Below are positions 1 through 12,693 of a stretch of 64,000 nucleotides of DNA, piece by piece. Origin of the DNA: Lyophyllum atratum (lineage: Eukaryota; Basidiomycota; Agaricomycetes; Agaricales; Lyophyllaceae); contig JACGCN010000005.1 of the NCBI GenBank assembly GCA_014905825.1, positions 992,001-1,056,000 of the forward strand. Reading direction: 5' to 3'. The position numbers were made by a program, and so were the translations under genes. Position 1 is the stretch's first letter. Each line of letters opens with the position of its first letter. The notes under the pieces are model-generated. The model made no database searches. It was given only the letters and a program-made list of their open reading frames with translations, and had not been told where the DNA came from.

Positions 1-540
1 ATGTTCCAATGCACTGCTAAAGAGCGTCCACCTGGTTCTATTCCTCAGTAAGTATCTTCTCGGACACTTTATCGAAGTATCATTCACTGATAGGCTGTGC
101 TGAGCAGATAAGACAGATCTTCTAAAAGCCAAGCTTGATACAGGGCTGAAAGTTCGGAAATAGTGAGTGCGGATCGTCAAAGCAGCTTACGTCCTTTACA
201 ATCTATTCATCAGCATCACGTCCTTCGGTGAACGCTCGAACGACTATGAAACTGTCGTTCAATATTTCCGCGCTCATTTCCTGCAAGTTCATCGGCGCAA
301 CAACGAAAATCGCCGGGTGCTGTATACCCATTTCACAAGTGTCGTGGTAAGTTATATCCATTACTATTCCGCCATGTCGTCGGAATAACGCCTTCACCAC
401 TCAGGACACGAAAGCCACTCAACGCATAATTGGAAATGGTTCGTGTTCTCATCTCTTCACTACCGCTTGTTAACCAACGTATGTTTCTAGTCCGTGACTC
501 TATCTTTAGAGGATACCTCCAATCTGCTGCACTTGTCTGA
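1..540 (+). CDS. G-protein alpha subunit, C-terminal part (5' end outside window)
   Basis: Five exon pieces (1-47, 108-162, 214-346, 405-438, 491-540) splice through GT/AG introns into the C-terminal third of a heterotrimeric G-alpha subunit. The guanine-specificity motif reads LFLNKTDLLKAKL (NKxD box), followed by the segment DYETVVQYFRAHFLQVHRRN and the second guanine contact THFTSVVDTKATQRI, which is the TCAT region of G-alpha. The protein ends DSIFRGYLQSAALV and a stop. The RNEN..RVLYTHFTSVVDT wording is typical of the extra G-alpha paralogues of basidiomycetes rather than the Gpa1 type, because TCAT is replaced by TSVV; this subgroup assignment is inference. The Ras-like N-terminal half with the P-loop lies upstream of the window. 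It would act at the inner face of the plasma membrane, downstream of GPCRs for nutrients or pheromone. Confidence 0.88.
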
Positions 541-1321
541 AAGACTATATTCCCATATACCTACGAGGTTTTCAACTCGTTATCCAGAACACTCCTCCCT
601 GGCCGATTCCCCCTTGTTTCATACGTTATCCCCCGCCAGCGGTGCTTTGTAACGCTAACTTAATTTCCTTTCCTATCCCGACAATCATTGTTTCCCGATA
701 TCCCACCACGGCAGAAGACGGCAGACCCCGTGCCCTACGTTTGCCCTTGATCGTCACATGGCGACTTGTATAGACGCGCACCCGTTCGCTATGACATTGT
801 ATGTATACTACACAACCGGTACTTGTTTTTCTTGTTCCTGCCAGATGTACAGCCTCTTCTACTCCCACTGTCTCGTAATTAAGATTATTAAAAGTCTCTG
901 TGTATATGCTGTTGTTCTTAATGATACCACTTATGCTTTATGGCTTAGCTTGGGTGTCGCCTTTTTGTCCGACAACTACTTTTGGATGATCATTCTTCCC
1001 ACCCAGACGCGAACATGAACAGATATGAACCTGGGTCCAGGCGTGATGCCACCATTAGCAGTAAGAAGTCCATTGATGACAACGACTGTTGACAATGAGT
1101 CCGACGTCGTCGTACGGATGACTCATTTTTCTGCCATTACATAGCCCCCAGAACTTTCATCTGAAGTCCAATGGTATCCATTACAGTTTTCCACGTTTGC
1201 TCCTCGGCCTCGGAGCTCTGATCATGCCACTTGGACAAAGAAATCAAAATGATTACATTTCGATGTTCTGCTTTTTACAGCAAGATCCCCTACTCCAGGT
1301 TTTAATAGTTTAAGATTATCG
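541..1321. other. Intergenic stretch, no gene seen
   Basis: Short open frames occur on both strands, but none shows a recognisable family, a start context or plausible splice partners. It probably holds the 3' untranslated region of the G-alpha gene and spacer. Confidence 0.5.
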
Positions 1322-3918
1322 TTAATCTAAGGCAAGGGTCTCTCGAGGCAACTCTGGTCCTGGAACCCGTCCAGCCTGTTGTGCTTCCAGAGCAGGGAAT
1401 GAGATTACAAGCGACCCCAGGCACGAGCAGGGGAGATCCAGCTGCAGCCATACATCAACTGCTTCATCCAGATCCAGTGTAGATTGACGGGGATGCGGCT
1501 TATGCATCGTGGTGAGAGCAGATTCCTCGTCCCTTTGTCGGGATTGCATTTAGGCAATATTGTCCTCGAGTAAGACGTTGAGTTCGGAAGATCCATTGCC
1601 AAGGGAGTATGCTGTCCCATTGTCGAAGCCTTGCGCATCTGAATCTTCGGATTTTGTCGCAGTACTAATCGAGTCTGTGAACGATATGCGCTGAAGTCTC
1701 AGGTGCTGGATGGGCACGACACTCGTATATGCCTCGGCGGAGACTATAGCCAGGTTCTCGAGATGCTGTGACCAAAATGTGTATCTGATGAAAGACCATA
1801 AAGGGGAGGTGTCGTCAGAAGCCCAAGCCAGCGATACTACTGGGGCTGGAGGACATGCAGGATCGGAGGCAAATATGCGTCTCCCGGTAAGTAGCGGGGT
1901 TGGACGCATCGCTGGCCTCAACGATATACCCTAGTATCCGAATCGGCCTCCAAACAGTCACCATCATCCTCGACAGTCCCAGAATTGGATGGTAGGCGAT
2001 GCAAATAAAATTTCTAGGAGAGTCACGATGAGAGACGGACACCGAAGAAGGGAAAGAACCTGATGTTCATCTAAAAGGAAGACTTGGTCAATGGGTCTCA
2101 CATCTGATGCAGAGACCATGTGAACTCACCAGTAGACTTCGACACACCGATGGTGGGGCGTAAAGGTGGATAGGCATCTCATTCGCTGCACCTTTGAGCA
2201 GGCGTGATACAGCTACACCCGTACCCATATACGAGACTGATGGGTTTCCAATGCCGAATATGCGATTCAGGTTGGAGAGACCGTAACAGGAGGTCAGAAA
2301 TGATCGATCCCGCAAAAGGCGGCATCCTGGGCCATCGTTGAATCAATCACCAGTGGCGACGATTACGGTAGAGACAACCCCCGTCACGGAAGAACGCCAA
2401 TTTGATGCTTGTGGTTGAGAGCTAAGTAAGAGGACGTGGATGATTCCTGGAGACCTCGATACAAGATTCTCCCCATTAGGCGCTGGATATGAGCATCGGC
2501 GCAAAGACTCAGATTGATTCCGTAGTACCAGCTCCCTCTCCCGACATGCCTATCCTTAAATTGCGAAAACGCTTTCAAACGGGCAAATCCTATAGTCGGA
2601 TGACGGAGGCGTACACAGTTCCTGGATATAGAGGCGTATAAACCCGACGCATGATATCGATTTAACAATCGAGGTGCACTCACATGGCTGCCATTACCTG
2701 GCAATTAACTCGACCGCAGCGTCGATGTCGAGTAACATAGACAAAACTGAGCATCCGAGGCAGACTCGGCACGAGATGTGGATGTCCAAAGTTGCTTGGG
2801 TCGACTGGGCGTAAATACGCTCGTGTGCCCCACAGAAGATTTCAAAAGGATGATGGAAACGACAAAACAAACGAGTGTCGTCCTGGTTATCTCCCTAATG
2901 TCCGCAAAAGCCGTCCACTCTAACCCATGCCCCAAGAAGTTGGCACAATATGGCATTATGGACAAACGATATGTCGCGCCAGGTGGAGTAACGACAACAA
3001 TAGCCATTGAGCAGAAGATGCCCACTGCAGACACAAGACTTCCGGCGGCCCATGTTCAAATCCGGGTATTCATAGGTACCTTCCCCGCAGGAATATAGCA
3101 CGTGGAATGGGTGGCTATTGAGACGGGTGTCCGTCGTAAATTCCAAAGATTCTCCAGGGAGATATGGGTTTGTGGCGTAGGGTCCTGGGGTCCCGGAAGC
3201 CCGTGGTGAAGGAGCGGACATGCGTCGCGCCAGGCGCTGTATCGAAGAACGCCGATATGAGGTGCTTCTCGAGGCCCTACTTAGGAGCACATGATCGGGG
3301 ACTGTGGGTTGACCCCGCCGCTGTGGGGTGATTATTCGTTATTAGCACATGGGCGCTCCGCCGTCCTGGCTCCGCAAATACGCTAGGAGGTACAACGGCA
3401 ATCTAACTTGGCGCAGCAAGGATCACTTACCGATAAAGCAGGCACCGACGACTTCTCCATATACTTGGGTTGGATGGTTTGTTTCTTCCAAGTTTGACGC
3501 GCGAAATACGGTGATCCATGACCCCTTGCAGATTGATTCCACAGTAATGTTCGCGACCGGCGGTAGCAATGACGATGGCCCTCCGCCCTCCTGCGCCCAC
3601 CATGAAGATATAGCTTAAAGACAGCGGCCGAAGGTGGACAGAGGGGCGACGGACCAATTCGGAAGGCAGCCACAAGCACTTTGCCTTGAAGATCCCGAAC
3701 CCTTGGGCTGAGTAGCAACGAATCTGTGTTCCGCAGAACGAGGGATCCGCTTGATCTATCGAATGTATGTAGGTGAAACAACCTGAAGGTGACAGATGTT
3801 GGTTCGTTGCTGTGGGCCAAGCACATGAAAAAACTTGTAAGCTGTAGCCAAGCAACGTAGATATCGAGCATGAGGTGGTTGCTTGAAGGATTAGGTGGAT
3901 GTAAGCCTCGCGGTACAA
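1322..3918 (-). other. Unresolved region with fragmented minus-strand open frames
   Basis: A run of minus-strand open frames of 75-163 codons (about 1322-1549, 1550-1921, 1815-2042, 2088-2315, 2384-2704, 2705-3034, 2895-3290, 3383-3918) lies end to end, which suggests one intron-rich or decayed gene read right to left. Some pieces are hydrophobic, for example SAVGIFCSMAIVVV near 3030, and some look protein-like, for example SQHLENLAIVSAEAYTSV near 1750. I could not join them into one frame with conserved motifs and recognise no family. It may be a rapidly evolving membrane protein or a pseudogene; no function is offered. Confidence 0.25.
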
Positions 3919-3966
3919 AAAACCTAAAGATTTAGAGAAAATAGGAGAGTGGTGAAGGAGTTTGCC

Positions 3967-5192
3967 ATGTGGGCAGAAGTGGAGACGATCAGTCCCGATT
4001 TGGCAGTAATGGGGGATTCACATGCGAACGCTTACACTCTCGACATACCACCACCATCGTCAGCAATGGACTCGATGTCTCCGGCGTCGTTGGCCTCGCT
4101 CTCCTCGCTACTCACTCCCTCCGAGTCCCATGCCTTCCACTCATTCCTCACGTCCATGAATGGTCCACCCACCCATGATGATTGGATCGACGGCGACGGT
4201 CCGAAGGACAGGCAAGCGCTCGCAAAGGCAACCAAGGATCTAATGTCATTGGATACCCAGTTTGTCACCCAGAGTGATTCGCTATTCAACTATCTACCCA
4301 ACCCTGCCTCCTCATCTCATCACTCACATGTCCTGCTGCCCCATCCGCCGCACTCCGACTCGTCTTCGCGCACACCGACGCCGACGTCAGTGCCCCCTTT
4401 TCCGTTTCACCAGCCGTCCTCTGGACGGCAGTCTAGCCGAACCCGAATGTCGCATCCACATCCGTACCCCACATCACCAGTGCCTAAGCTACGGCGGTTA
4501 TCTCAGCCGCAACCTCTAACGTCGTCTTCCACGTCTCCGAAACCACCACTCCCCCAACAAAAGCCCGCTCTCCTCTCCGCATCCCAGAAGAAGGCGAATC
4601 ATATTCAATCGGAACAAAAGCGTCGAGCGAATATCCGACGTGGATACGAGGCTTTGTGCGATTGTGTGCCTGCGCTTCGTGAAGCTATCCGTGAGGAGGA
4701 GGAAGCTATGGCGGCCGCCACCGATGTGAATACTAGTAGGAGCGTAAATGGGACGGGGAAGCGGAAGGGTAAGATGGCTGTGAAGAACAAGGATGGCGAA
4801 GAGAAGATCGATGGCAGGGCGGGTCCGCGAAGTGAGAACGTAGTTCTTTCAAAAAGTAAGTGTTTGTTACCCAATCACAGCCGCTCGCGTGAGTGGCATA
4901 TCAAGACAAGTCCTAAACGTACTTCCCCTCCTTAGCGATAGACTACATCAACGAGCTCCTGGATGAACGCAGTGCTCTTCTTGCGCGACTTCATCGAGCG
5001 CGGAGTACCATCCCACCTGGCCACCCCGCCCTCATTCCTCCACAATATTCAAATCCTTACCTGGACTCAGCTCATAAGCGAGAGGGCGATGGAGAACAAG
5101 ACGGTGCCTTGTGGGAACGTGAATGGAAAGGGGGGCATGGCACACTAGGCAATACCTGCGACGGGGATGGTGACGGGGACGACAGTTCATGA
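3967..5192 (+). CDS. bHLH transcription factor
   Basis: Two exons (3967-4855 and 4936-5192) give a 381-residue protein. The basic helix-loop-helix starts near residue 208 with HIQSEQKRRANIRRGYEALC, where the basic region carries the H..E..RR pattern that contacts an E-box, followed by DCVPALREA. An unusually long, charged loop (E-rich, then Lys/Gly-rich) precedes helix 2, SENVVLSKTIDYINELLDER, which is formed exactly across the intron. The N-terminal half is Ser/Pro/His-rich and disordered, with a likely activation region, and the tail is acidic (repeated GD). The basic region resembles fungal INO4/Myc-like factors, but I cannot assign an orthologue. The frame is open a few codons upstream of 3967 but has no ATG there; ATGs at 4009 and 4066 are alternative starts. 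It is probably a nuclear dimer. Confidence 0.85.
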
Positions 5193-5976
5193 TGGCAGGA
5201 CAGGAGGGCACCTCCTTTCCTGCTATCGTTCGTCTCCATCTCGTCAATCTGTTGACAGATAATGCATCCCATCACGTCCATCCGACAGCCACCAGCCAGC
5301 ATACATTATTTCTCATTATTATCGTTCCTTTTTGGCTCTTCCAGTTTTTCGGTTATTCACGCCGATAGCCATACGCTCGGTTATCACAACCCTCGACCAC
5401 CGCATCCCGGGTCACCAAAAGCTAAACATGACACATGTAATACATGGATGGGAACCACAAGAGGGCATTGCTCTTGTCATTCATTTGACTTGTAATTGTA
5501 AAATTATCTATCTACATATCGCCCCATGTATGGGATTGGCATAGTCAATCAGTCCACAAACCTTGTATAGGGTGAACATCATTCCAGATTGTCAGATTCC
5601 TGGAGTGGTCCGATCTTGCTCTTATTTTTGCGACAGTCTGGGACCGCTCTCTCTCCTTGCCGAAACAACTCCTTCAGGATCCCTTTCCCTCGGACTTGTT
5701 GTTGCGCTTTCGGTACCACGGTTAGATCAAGTCGCCCATCACCACTATCCAGAAATATATCACGCAGAACGTGAGTACTATTGCGGCTTTCCATCGTAGT
5801 CCTGCGTTATTTGCTCCTCCAAGAATCTCTCGAAGTAGCACGCGCAGACAAGTTACAGTTACAAGGGGAAGCCAGGTCTGTTGAATCAGGGCGCCTACTG
5901 GTACCATTCGCATTACGAGTCACAGCCGCTGTATATGCTCGATACGCAGAGGGGTGCAGGTCGGGACCAAATCCGA
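5193..5976. other. Intergenic, no gene seen
   Basis: Downstream of the bHLH gene there are only short open frames on both strands, without conserved motifs or convincing splice structure. No RNA gene was recognised. Confidence 0.45.
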
Positions 5977-6031
5977 AGTGCGCACCACGCTATAGTGCGC
6001 ACCACGCTATAGTGCGCACCACGCTATAGTG
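5977..6031. repeat. 17-bp tandem repeat, three copies
   Basis: The unit AGTGCGCACCACGCTAT occurs three times back to back without mismatch and is followed by a partial fourth unit AGTG. Each unit contains the short palindrome GTGCGCAC. It sits in a gene-poor stretch between the bHLH gene and TAN1. It is a minisatellite-like array and too short to assign a function. Confidence 0.9.
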
Positions 6032-7347
6032 ATCAGTCGGCGGTAAGTCGGTGGCCACAATTGACAAGCGAACAGTCGGATGCGCCATGTGTGGCAGTCT
6101 TCCGGCGGTCGCCATTGCCAGTTACGCTGGATGTAAGACCCCATCTGGGTCCGGGGTGGGCGCTGGTACTGTTATCAGCTTCAACCCCGGTTGCTCTTCG
6201 ATCGTGCGCGGGACTAGAAATTTGACACTGAATCCAACTATTTTTCACTAGGATGTCTTGCTAGGCTTTGAAATCTTGAACGACCTGGAACTCTTGACGG
6301 CTTTGGAGGCATCACATCTCACCTATCGAGTTGCTACTCTCTGACTGCCCTGGTGTCTGTCCCCCGCTCCTCAGCTAGGCAACATCGTACACTCGTTATC
6401 TATCCCCTAAATCCTCTTCTAATTTATCAGCGGACATGGTTTTACTGTCGTTGTATGGGATCAACTGCTTATAGCGGAAACTGATATCCGAAAGCATGTA
6501 TGGACCAGGGCTCTGGACTGCATTTGTCCATTTCCTTATAATTCTTGGCTCATTCCGATCTTGTAGGTGTTCGAATCAGCTTGCAGCTCATCCTCCTCTG
6601 AGCCGCAACTGACCCCAAGGCAGCAAGCAATCTCTATGGAGTTCCCGCTTTTTATCTATCCCGTCCCAGCCTTTGTCTTTCTCAAGCTGCTGACACTGCC
6701 ATGAACGTATTGAGCGGTCATGTTCACCGTGACCTATGCCCAAAAACCACACAATCTGGGCTGATCGCCGTCATGGATTTTCTCTCAGGGAGAATACGAT
6801 TCTATATAACACCCTTCTGGCGGCGAATACACCTAGGAGCAACGAGGTATCAGATTGTATGTAATTTGAGCTAGTAGTAGCAAAGTAGTAGGGTGAAAAA
6901 TATGCTACCGCGAACGTCCAACGATCGATCTTGGCGTGGGCCATGTGCACCACAAAGGGGCTGCTGACCTGGATCTAATCCATTTCCGTCAGTACGGAAG
7001 GTTCTATCTCTATGTCACAAGAATCTGAGAGAACCATATCAGTTCTGCCCTAGAGTTAAGTTTCCCTTCCCAACATTATACGCGTCTCACTGCGGTGCGT
7101 AAGTATGATTTGCATGTTTGAACACATCCTGAGCTTTGTTGCAAAACGCATACGAACCATGGCAGTTTCTTTATTCACGACGTGACGGAAGTTGCGGCAC
7201 AATTGATGCCCGTCTGGTGTGTCGCTAGAAGTGACGTCGATGATTCGATCATGTAATCAGGCTCGAGCTATTTTTTGATCACGGTTCCAAGCTAATTCCC
7301 ATTTTTAGTGGCTTGAGAGTTGCACCTCCCAGAGTAATCTCCACGCG
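6032..7347. other. Intergenic region upstream of TAN1, no gene resolved
   Basis: Only weak open frames are present. A stretch near 6498 (atggaccagggctctgg) resembles TAN1 exon 2 at 7500 (atggaccagggatctggg), but the similarity is too short to call a duplicated fragment. The final 200 bases should hold the TAN1 promoter; no clear TATA box was seen. Confidence 0.4.
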
Positions 7348-8664
7348 ATGGCTGATGCAAGACGCGCAAATCAATCCAATGATAGAAGGAAGAAGAAGTA
7401 TCGCTCGGTGAGAAGCGACGATCGTGATAAACCTTCACATGTACATCTCACCCTTCGTTTACTAAGGATGGCACACCTATCTGGGCCAAGCGGTACATAG
7501 ATGGACCAGGGATCTGGGTTAGCTGTGAGATAGGTTCGCTATTTGTGGAAACCTTTTCCTGATGCTGCCTTTTTGCTTCCTGCAGGCGTAAAGGGGAAAG
7601 AAAGACTGGCAGTCGCGGAGTGTTACGACCTATTCGACTCAGTTCGTGCTCACTGACTGAGGGAGGCATAGTCCTGACTGATCCATCAACTCTTGAAGGT
7701 AGCCTCTGAGCTATGGCCTATTGACGCTGGGAGAGAAAGCGACGCAGCTTCACATTCGGATGAAGACAATGACCTGTCTATCGAGGCTCAAATCGCCAAT
7801 GAAGTCTCCGCCATGAAACGTCCGAAAGCAGAGCCTCGTTTCGGTGAGTCTCGAGTTAGCAGGCCCGAAGTACGGCATGCTGAACTGCGATCTGCCACAG
7901 TAAACTGTCAGACAAATACACCCTGCGGTAATCTCTCGCGCTTTATCCACCACTTAGGCAATCTTGACCTCAACATTATATATTTCAAGTTCTTTTCATA
8001 TCATGCAAGTCTCCAGTTGACCCGATAAAACTAGTAATGAAACTTGTCGAGGATGTCGAGGCGACTGGAGTTGTACGATCGCGGTCGGTGCATTCACGTA
8101 CTTATATCTTGTTCGATCTGACAAAGATAAGCAAGATGTATATACCGGATGGTGCCCGTTTCCGGATCCTGTGGAGCAAACCTCTCAGAAATTCAGGCCC
8201 TGTGTCGCAGTACCGTCGAGTCTTTTTTTTCACAGCACCCCGATAGAAAGTTCAAGGTACGTTGGACCTACTGTTGATTTCGAGCTTCTGATGAGAAGTG
8301 GAACAGTACAAAATTGAACTGAGAGTGCGAAACCACTCCGTCATCCCTCGGCCAGAGCTCATCCAACACATTGCTCAATGTGTGCCTGAGGGGCACACAG
8401 TTGAGTTGACAGACCCTGAGGTGTTCATTCTTGTCGAAGTATTCAAGGTCTGCCTCGTATTCCGGACCGTGATAACCTTGACGAAGCTCACTTCTCATCT
8501 AGAGCGTTTGTGGTATCTCGATCGTGGAGCGTTATTATGCACTTCAAAAGTTCAACATGTCAGAAATAGCTAAAGCCAAGGACGGCGATAACATGACAAA
8601 CGAGACCCAAGTTTTTGACCCCGAGAAGCACGGCTCCGACGCCATTCCATCCGATCACAACTAG
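7348..8664 (+). CDS. TAN1: tRNA acetyltransferase TAN1 (THUMP-domain protein)
   Basis: Nine exons (7348-7407, 7467-7524, 7586-7641, 7699-7843, 7901-7927, 7990-8083, 8136-8256, 8307-8447, 8503-8664) sum to 287 residues. The protein has the Tan1 order: a basic N-terminus (RRKKKYRS), IDGPGIWVSCVKGKERLAV, an acidic linker, SIEAQIANEVSAMKRPK, VLFISCKSPVDPIKLVMKLV, then the THUMP core with YKIELRVRNHSVI, FILVEVFK and SVCGISIVERYYALQKFNMS. In yeast Tan1 is the adaptor that presents tRNA-Ser and tRNA-Leu to the Kre33 (NAT10) acetyltransferase for N4-acetylcytidine at position 12. Length and domain order match the family. The gene is tail to tail with the TEA gene, whose stop codon lies about 130 bases downstream. 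The acidic C-terminal extension after the core is variable in this family. Confidence 0.92.
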
Positions 8665-8792
8665 AGACTCGCCGAGATTTACATAAAGTTAAATTTCTGT
8701 ATTCCCCCCTAATTTGAAATAAACTGTCGATCGACATGACCGGAGTTTAGGTTGGCGAGCCCGCATTCGAGTGTTAAGAAAATAAGATGTGA

Positions 8793-10498
8793 TTAATATT
8801 GAGACCGCCAGATTTGATGCGTCAAAGAAATTGGCCGATGTTCCTCATGCGTTCCTGGAAAATCAAAGGGTGGACTATGCGGGGGTAAGACGGATGGCTC
8901 GAGCGTCGGAATTCGATTCGAGCGTCGGTGAGGTTCCAAGAGCATAGCTTCGGACACTCTGTCTCTATGATGCTAAAAGAAATGTTAATATATAACATGT
9001 GCAGAAAATAGCAACCTTACATCGCCATGCGTCTGTATGGAGCTACAAGGGTTATGGAAACGCAACGCAGGCGGCTCTGTTCGCGGTAAGGAAAATTTGT
9101 AGTAGACTGTGATCCCTCCAGCCGGGCCCAATTTTGCGTCTGATGTATCTGGACCCGTGGCCGAAGCGAATGGACCGAGCGGCATGATATGTTGTTCGAC
9201 ACTATAACGGGTGGGGTCTTCAAAAAATAGATTAGGATATTAGACTTGGTACCTGAGGGAGCACTGACCTATGCAGGTTCCCACATTACTCCAAAATCCG
9301 GGAACGAGTGGCATCAGATACGTCCACTGCCCGACGGCTTCAAGGGAAGATGAAGTACATAAAAAAGTGATGACCTCAGTGTAGATGGGTACATCACATC
9401 CGTCGACGAACACGCACAACTGGCTGTGGGTGAAGAGTGGGCACGGTGAACTGAGCTGAATCATCGGGCCAGCTCCGGAGAGATGATCGCATGACGCCGC
9501 CGTGCTCGCCGAGGAAAAGCCAGGCCAGGCTAAGCGGATCTTCAGAGGGTTTGAGTTGGAAGGGGCTGCCAGAGATACAACAGGAATGAAAGATGACGAC
9601 AGTGTTTTCTCTAGAAAGATTTCTACGGAGAAGGTCGGCGGAAAGTACCCACGGACAGGCGGCGAACTTCCTTGGGTGTCCGATGAGCCTCGCAAAGGAT
9701 CGCCAGTCGGAGAGCTATTCAAGTCAGACGACGATGCGTAGTTTGGGTCCATGATGGGATATGGGTTTTTGGGAGGTCCAGGAAGCGACGGCGGATATGG
9801 AAGTGTTGTCGAAGGGGGAATGGAAGGTTTCCCACTGGGAGGGTTTATGAGGCTTAAAACTAAAGCAGAGCACGTCATTGACTCTGGTCAAGTGATATAT
9901 AGTGCCTCAAAATACTAGTACGCACTCCATGGATCTTCGCATCTAACTTTGAGTACTTGAATGCGGCTGCTGACCTGCTTAGGTGTTCGTTCTGTGTTCG
10001 TGATACGCTTGATATAATCGGCTATGAAACGATTCCGCTTGGGATGCCGGCCATCGCAAACTGTGTTCCCGATGACACCTTGATATAGTTCGAGACCTAA
10101 TATTGACAGTAAGAGCACGAAACCAATGAGCGTGGTAGACGTTATCACCTTTGAGAAGGGCTATCTCCCTAGAAAACGATTACGACACGTTAAGCGGAGA
10201 AATAAACCTCAAGAACCTACAAGTTAGGGGGCCAAACAGTCTCTCCTTTGGTTCCCGTCGTCTTCCAGCTGCGCCGACCTGTCGCATTGATACTCTGGAG
10301 AGGCAATGAGTATGTCTCGGCGGAGATATCCTGCGATAACGCCTGGATCGTGGTCGCTCCAAAAAAAGAAGTTGGCGTCTGTGAATCCGAGGCAGACGCA
10401 GCGGGATGGAATGACCAAACTTCAAAAGACATGCTCGAATATTGAGTCGCGACACTGATTTTGTTTGTTTGATGATCGGCAGAGTTCTGGGCGTTCAA
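8793..10498 (-). CDS. TEA/ATTS-domain transcription factor
   Basis: Six exons read right to left (10221-10498, 10149-10168, 9926-10096, 9269-9883, 9021-9217, 8793-8972) sum to 486 residues. The TEA domain is assembled over three exons near residues 87-155: ETVWPPNLEIALLKGLELYQ, then HPKRNRFIADYIKRITNTER and TPKQVSSRIQVLK, the DNA-recognition helix hallmark. The remainder is Pro/Ser-rich with a later beta-rich segment (PPTFSVEIFLEKTL, HSQLCVFVDGCDVPIYTE) resembling the C-terminal region seen in basidiomycete TEA proteins. Relatives AbaA and Tec1 control development and filamentation by binding CATTCY-type sites. The 20-nt second exon is short but required for the domain. The intron at 9884-9925 is my least certain junction. 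A second ATG near 10432 is an alternative start. Confidence 0.85.
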
Positions 10499-12693
10499 TT
10501 TATACTACGATCACTGTCCGCGTTGTCAATCCACGAACAGAGGGAGGGGGGCTGTGGGTGCCAAAAAAAAAGTGTTGAGAGAGAAACCTCCGAGTCGCAT
10601 GCACTAACTCCGGATAGGAATCGTTTTCCAACGCTCTATCGGTACGTTGGGGTTCTGTTCCTGTTTAATATGAGAATCAATTAGGTCATGTACGGGCAGC
10701 TTGTCTGCGCAACGATTACTTGTGGCATTTTGTAGGGACAGAAGGTGAACGGATCGCGACTTTACTCGTCATATTGTAATCATCACGAGTAATACGGGGA
10801 TGCATCGAGCGGGGGTCTTGAGTTCAAAAGATCGCCGGATTTTTAAGGCCACCATGGGGGCAAGGCGGCTGAAATTATGTCGAGGGAGGTCAGTCCACCA
10901 ATCGTCATCGAATTGTTGCTCAGATCATGCCGCGGTGTTCAAACCTTACAGTATGTAAACAATCTCAGATCCAGGCTCTGGCAGGCTGCCCTATGCAGCG
11001 ATAGCTTCTTTGCATCTGTACAGATTGACTTTGAACCGTCGTGCTGGCGCCCTGTCCTCAACGGCGTACTGAGAGCGAAAGAAGCGCACACATACTGAAG
11101 GTTAATCGCTTCGTGATTCATGAATTCGACGAAGGTTCAAACGGCGATGGCTATGAGGGCTTCCCAGCTCCCCGACTCTTTTGTTAAACAGATTCGTGAC
11201 GCGGCCAGGTTGAGCGTGGTTGAATCGCAGTCGACGTCATAGGCAGTTGATGGTGATATCTTGTTTCAGAATGGAGGCTCGTAGTGTGAAAAGCTCGGGC
11301 TGGTGACGCGGAACTCCAGATGCGACTCGTGGGACTGAAATGATTGATCTCTCCTCGGGAGACATCGTTGATCCCCCAATCCCTCCTAACGATCCTCTGC
11401 AGGCTGAAGGAGCGACTGATGATGTCCGCCTAGCAGAGACGAGAAGGATCATGTTGGATCGCGATGTTTTGACAATGGGCCACGATCTGCCACGATGCCT
11501 CAGAAGTTCCACGTGGCACGCGTCTGTGTATGATCAGGGCGTCCGACGAACCCGACTCAGGTTGGCCTCAGGGTCCTCGGAAACACTTTGACAACTTGGC
11601 GAATCATCGGTCGTGATGTTTTACCATCAGGCAAATTCCTGCGGTATCACCAGGGCGCCGAAAAGAAAAAAGAAGTTCGACATGGAAGGTGTTTGACGAG
11701 CAAAGAACGTCGACCCTTGTTTGACCTGGCCTCATGTCCACACCGCTGATGCAATCCTTGAACGTGTTCAGCAACAGCAGCGGACGTTGGGCTACCTATC
11801 TTTCCTTGTTCCAAGAAAGCATCTTGTATTAGAATACTAGGCGTATATCGGGAAGCTGCTTGAATCTCCTGAATGACCGAGCCCGAAAGATCTGCCCAAG
11901 GAGTCGCTGCTTGGGGATCCAGAGAAATTGTGACACGCAAATACCTGCGGAGTGCAGACATTCTGCGATAGGTAGGATCTGAAGGATTTGAAATAGAGGA
12001 CAGATGGCAGGTACGCGGAAGAAGAGTCAAGATGACTAGGGTCAACACTAGCAGGAACGTAAATCGCTAATGAGTTCCATGTAGTGACAGCTCCAACGTC
12101 CGAGAACTATGGCAACCTCTAGGAGCACAGAGATCGTGAGTACTAAGTGTTTCGGACAACATGTACAAGTGCAAACCTTCTAACCCCACCGACGCGGCTG
12201 AACCTGAGTGGCTGCAGCTTAAAATAAAAGCCACTCAAAAGGATTGACGGAGTGGAGAAAGAGACTTTAATCGCCGCCAATAAGAACAAGGTAGCTGGTA
12301 TTATACATCTACAACTAGGGGGCTTGTGATAGGATATGCAGAGCGTGACGTGGAAAAAGTGGATGGGGAAAAATGCAGTTCTCTAGGGATGATACGAAGG
12401 TGTTTTGTAGTAATGAGCGGGGTGATGGAAATGATGGCGAATGTCATGGCACGCATGGAGGCGGGGTGTTGTTGTTTTGGACGTTCGATGGCTCGATTCG
12501 GGCCATGAAGAAGGTCGTCGGGTATAGTAAGGGCGAAAGACTGTAGTGTATGAACGCGTGCGAAGCTGGAAGGAAGGCTCTAGGTCTGACTGGTGGTAGG
12601 GGCCGAAATTATCCCTGTGTCGCATTGTCAACCAACGTCCTCATGTATGAGCGACGGGAGACACCACGAAGGGATATCCATTCCTCGAACGTC
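10499..12693. other. Intergenic or unresolved, 2.2 kb
   Basis: Moderately long open frames occur (minus 11647-12048 and 11237-11512, plus 11340-11591), and the minus-strand pair looks mildly protein-like, starting with a hydrophobic LTLVILTLL. No conserved domain, no consistent splice chain and no homology that I recognise link them. It may contain a small secreted or orphan protein gene. The right part should include the 3' region of the Nudix gene. Confidence 0.35.

Noticed and set aside
3949..3966. Upstream start of the bHLH protein at 3949
   Set aside because: The codon there is GTG; the first in-frame ATG is at 3967.
5977..6031. Short regular repeat as a possible CRISPR-like array
   Set aside because: Units are contiguous without spacers, and the host is a eukaryote.
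7693..8028. 111-codon frame as an independent small gene
   Set aside because: It consists of TAN1 exons 4-5 read through introns.
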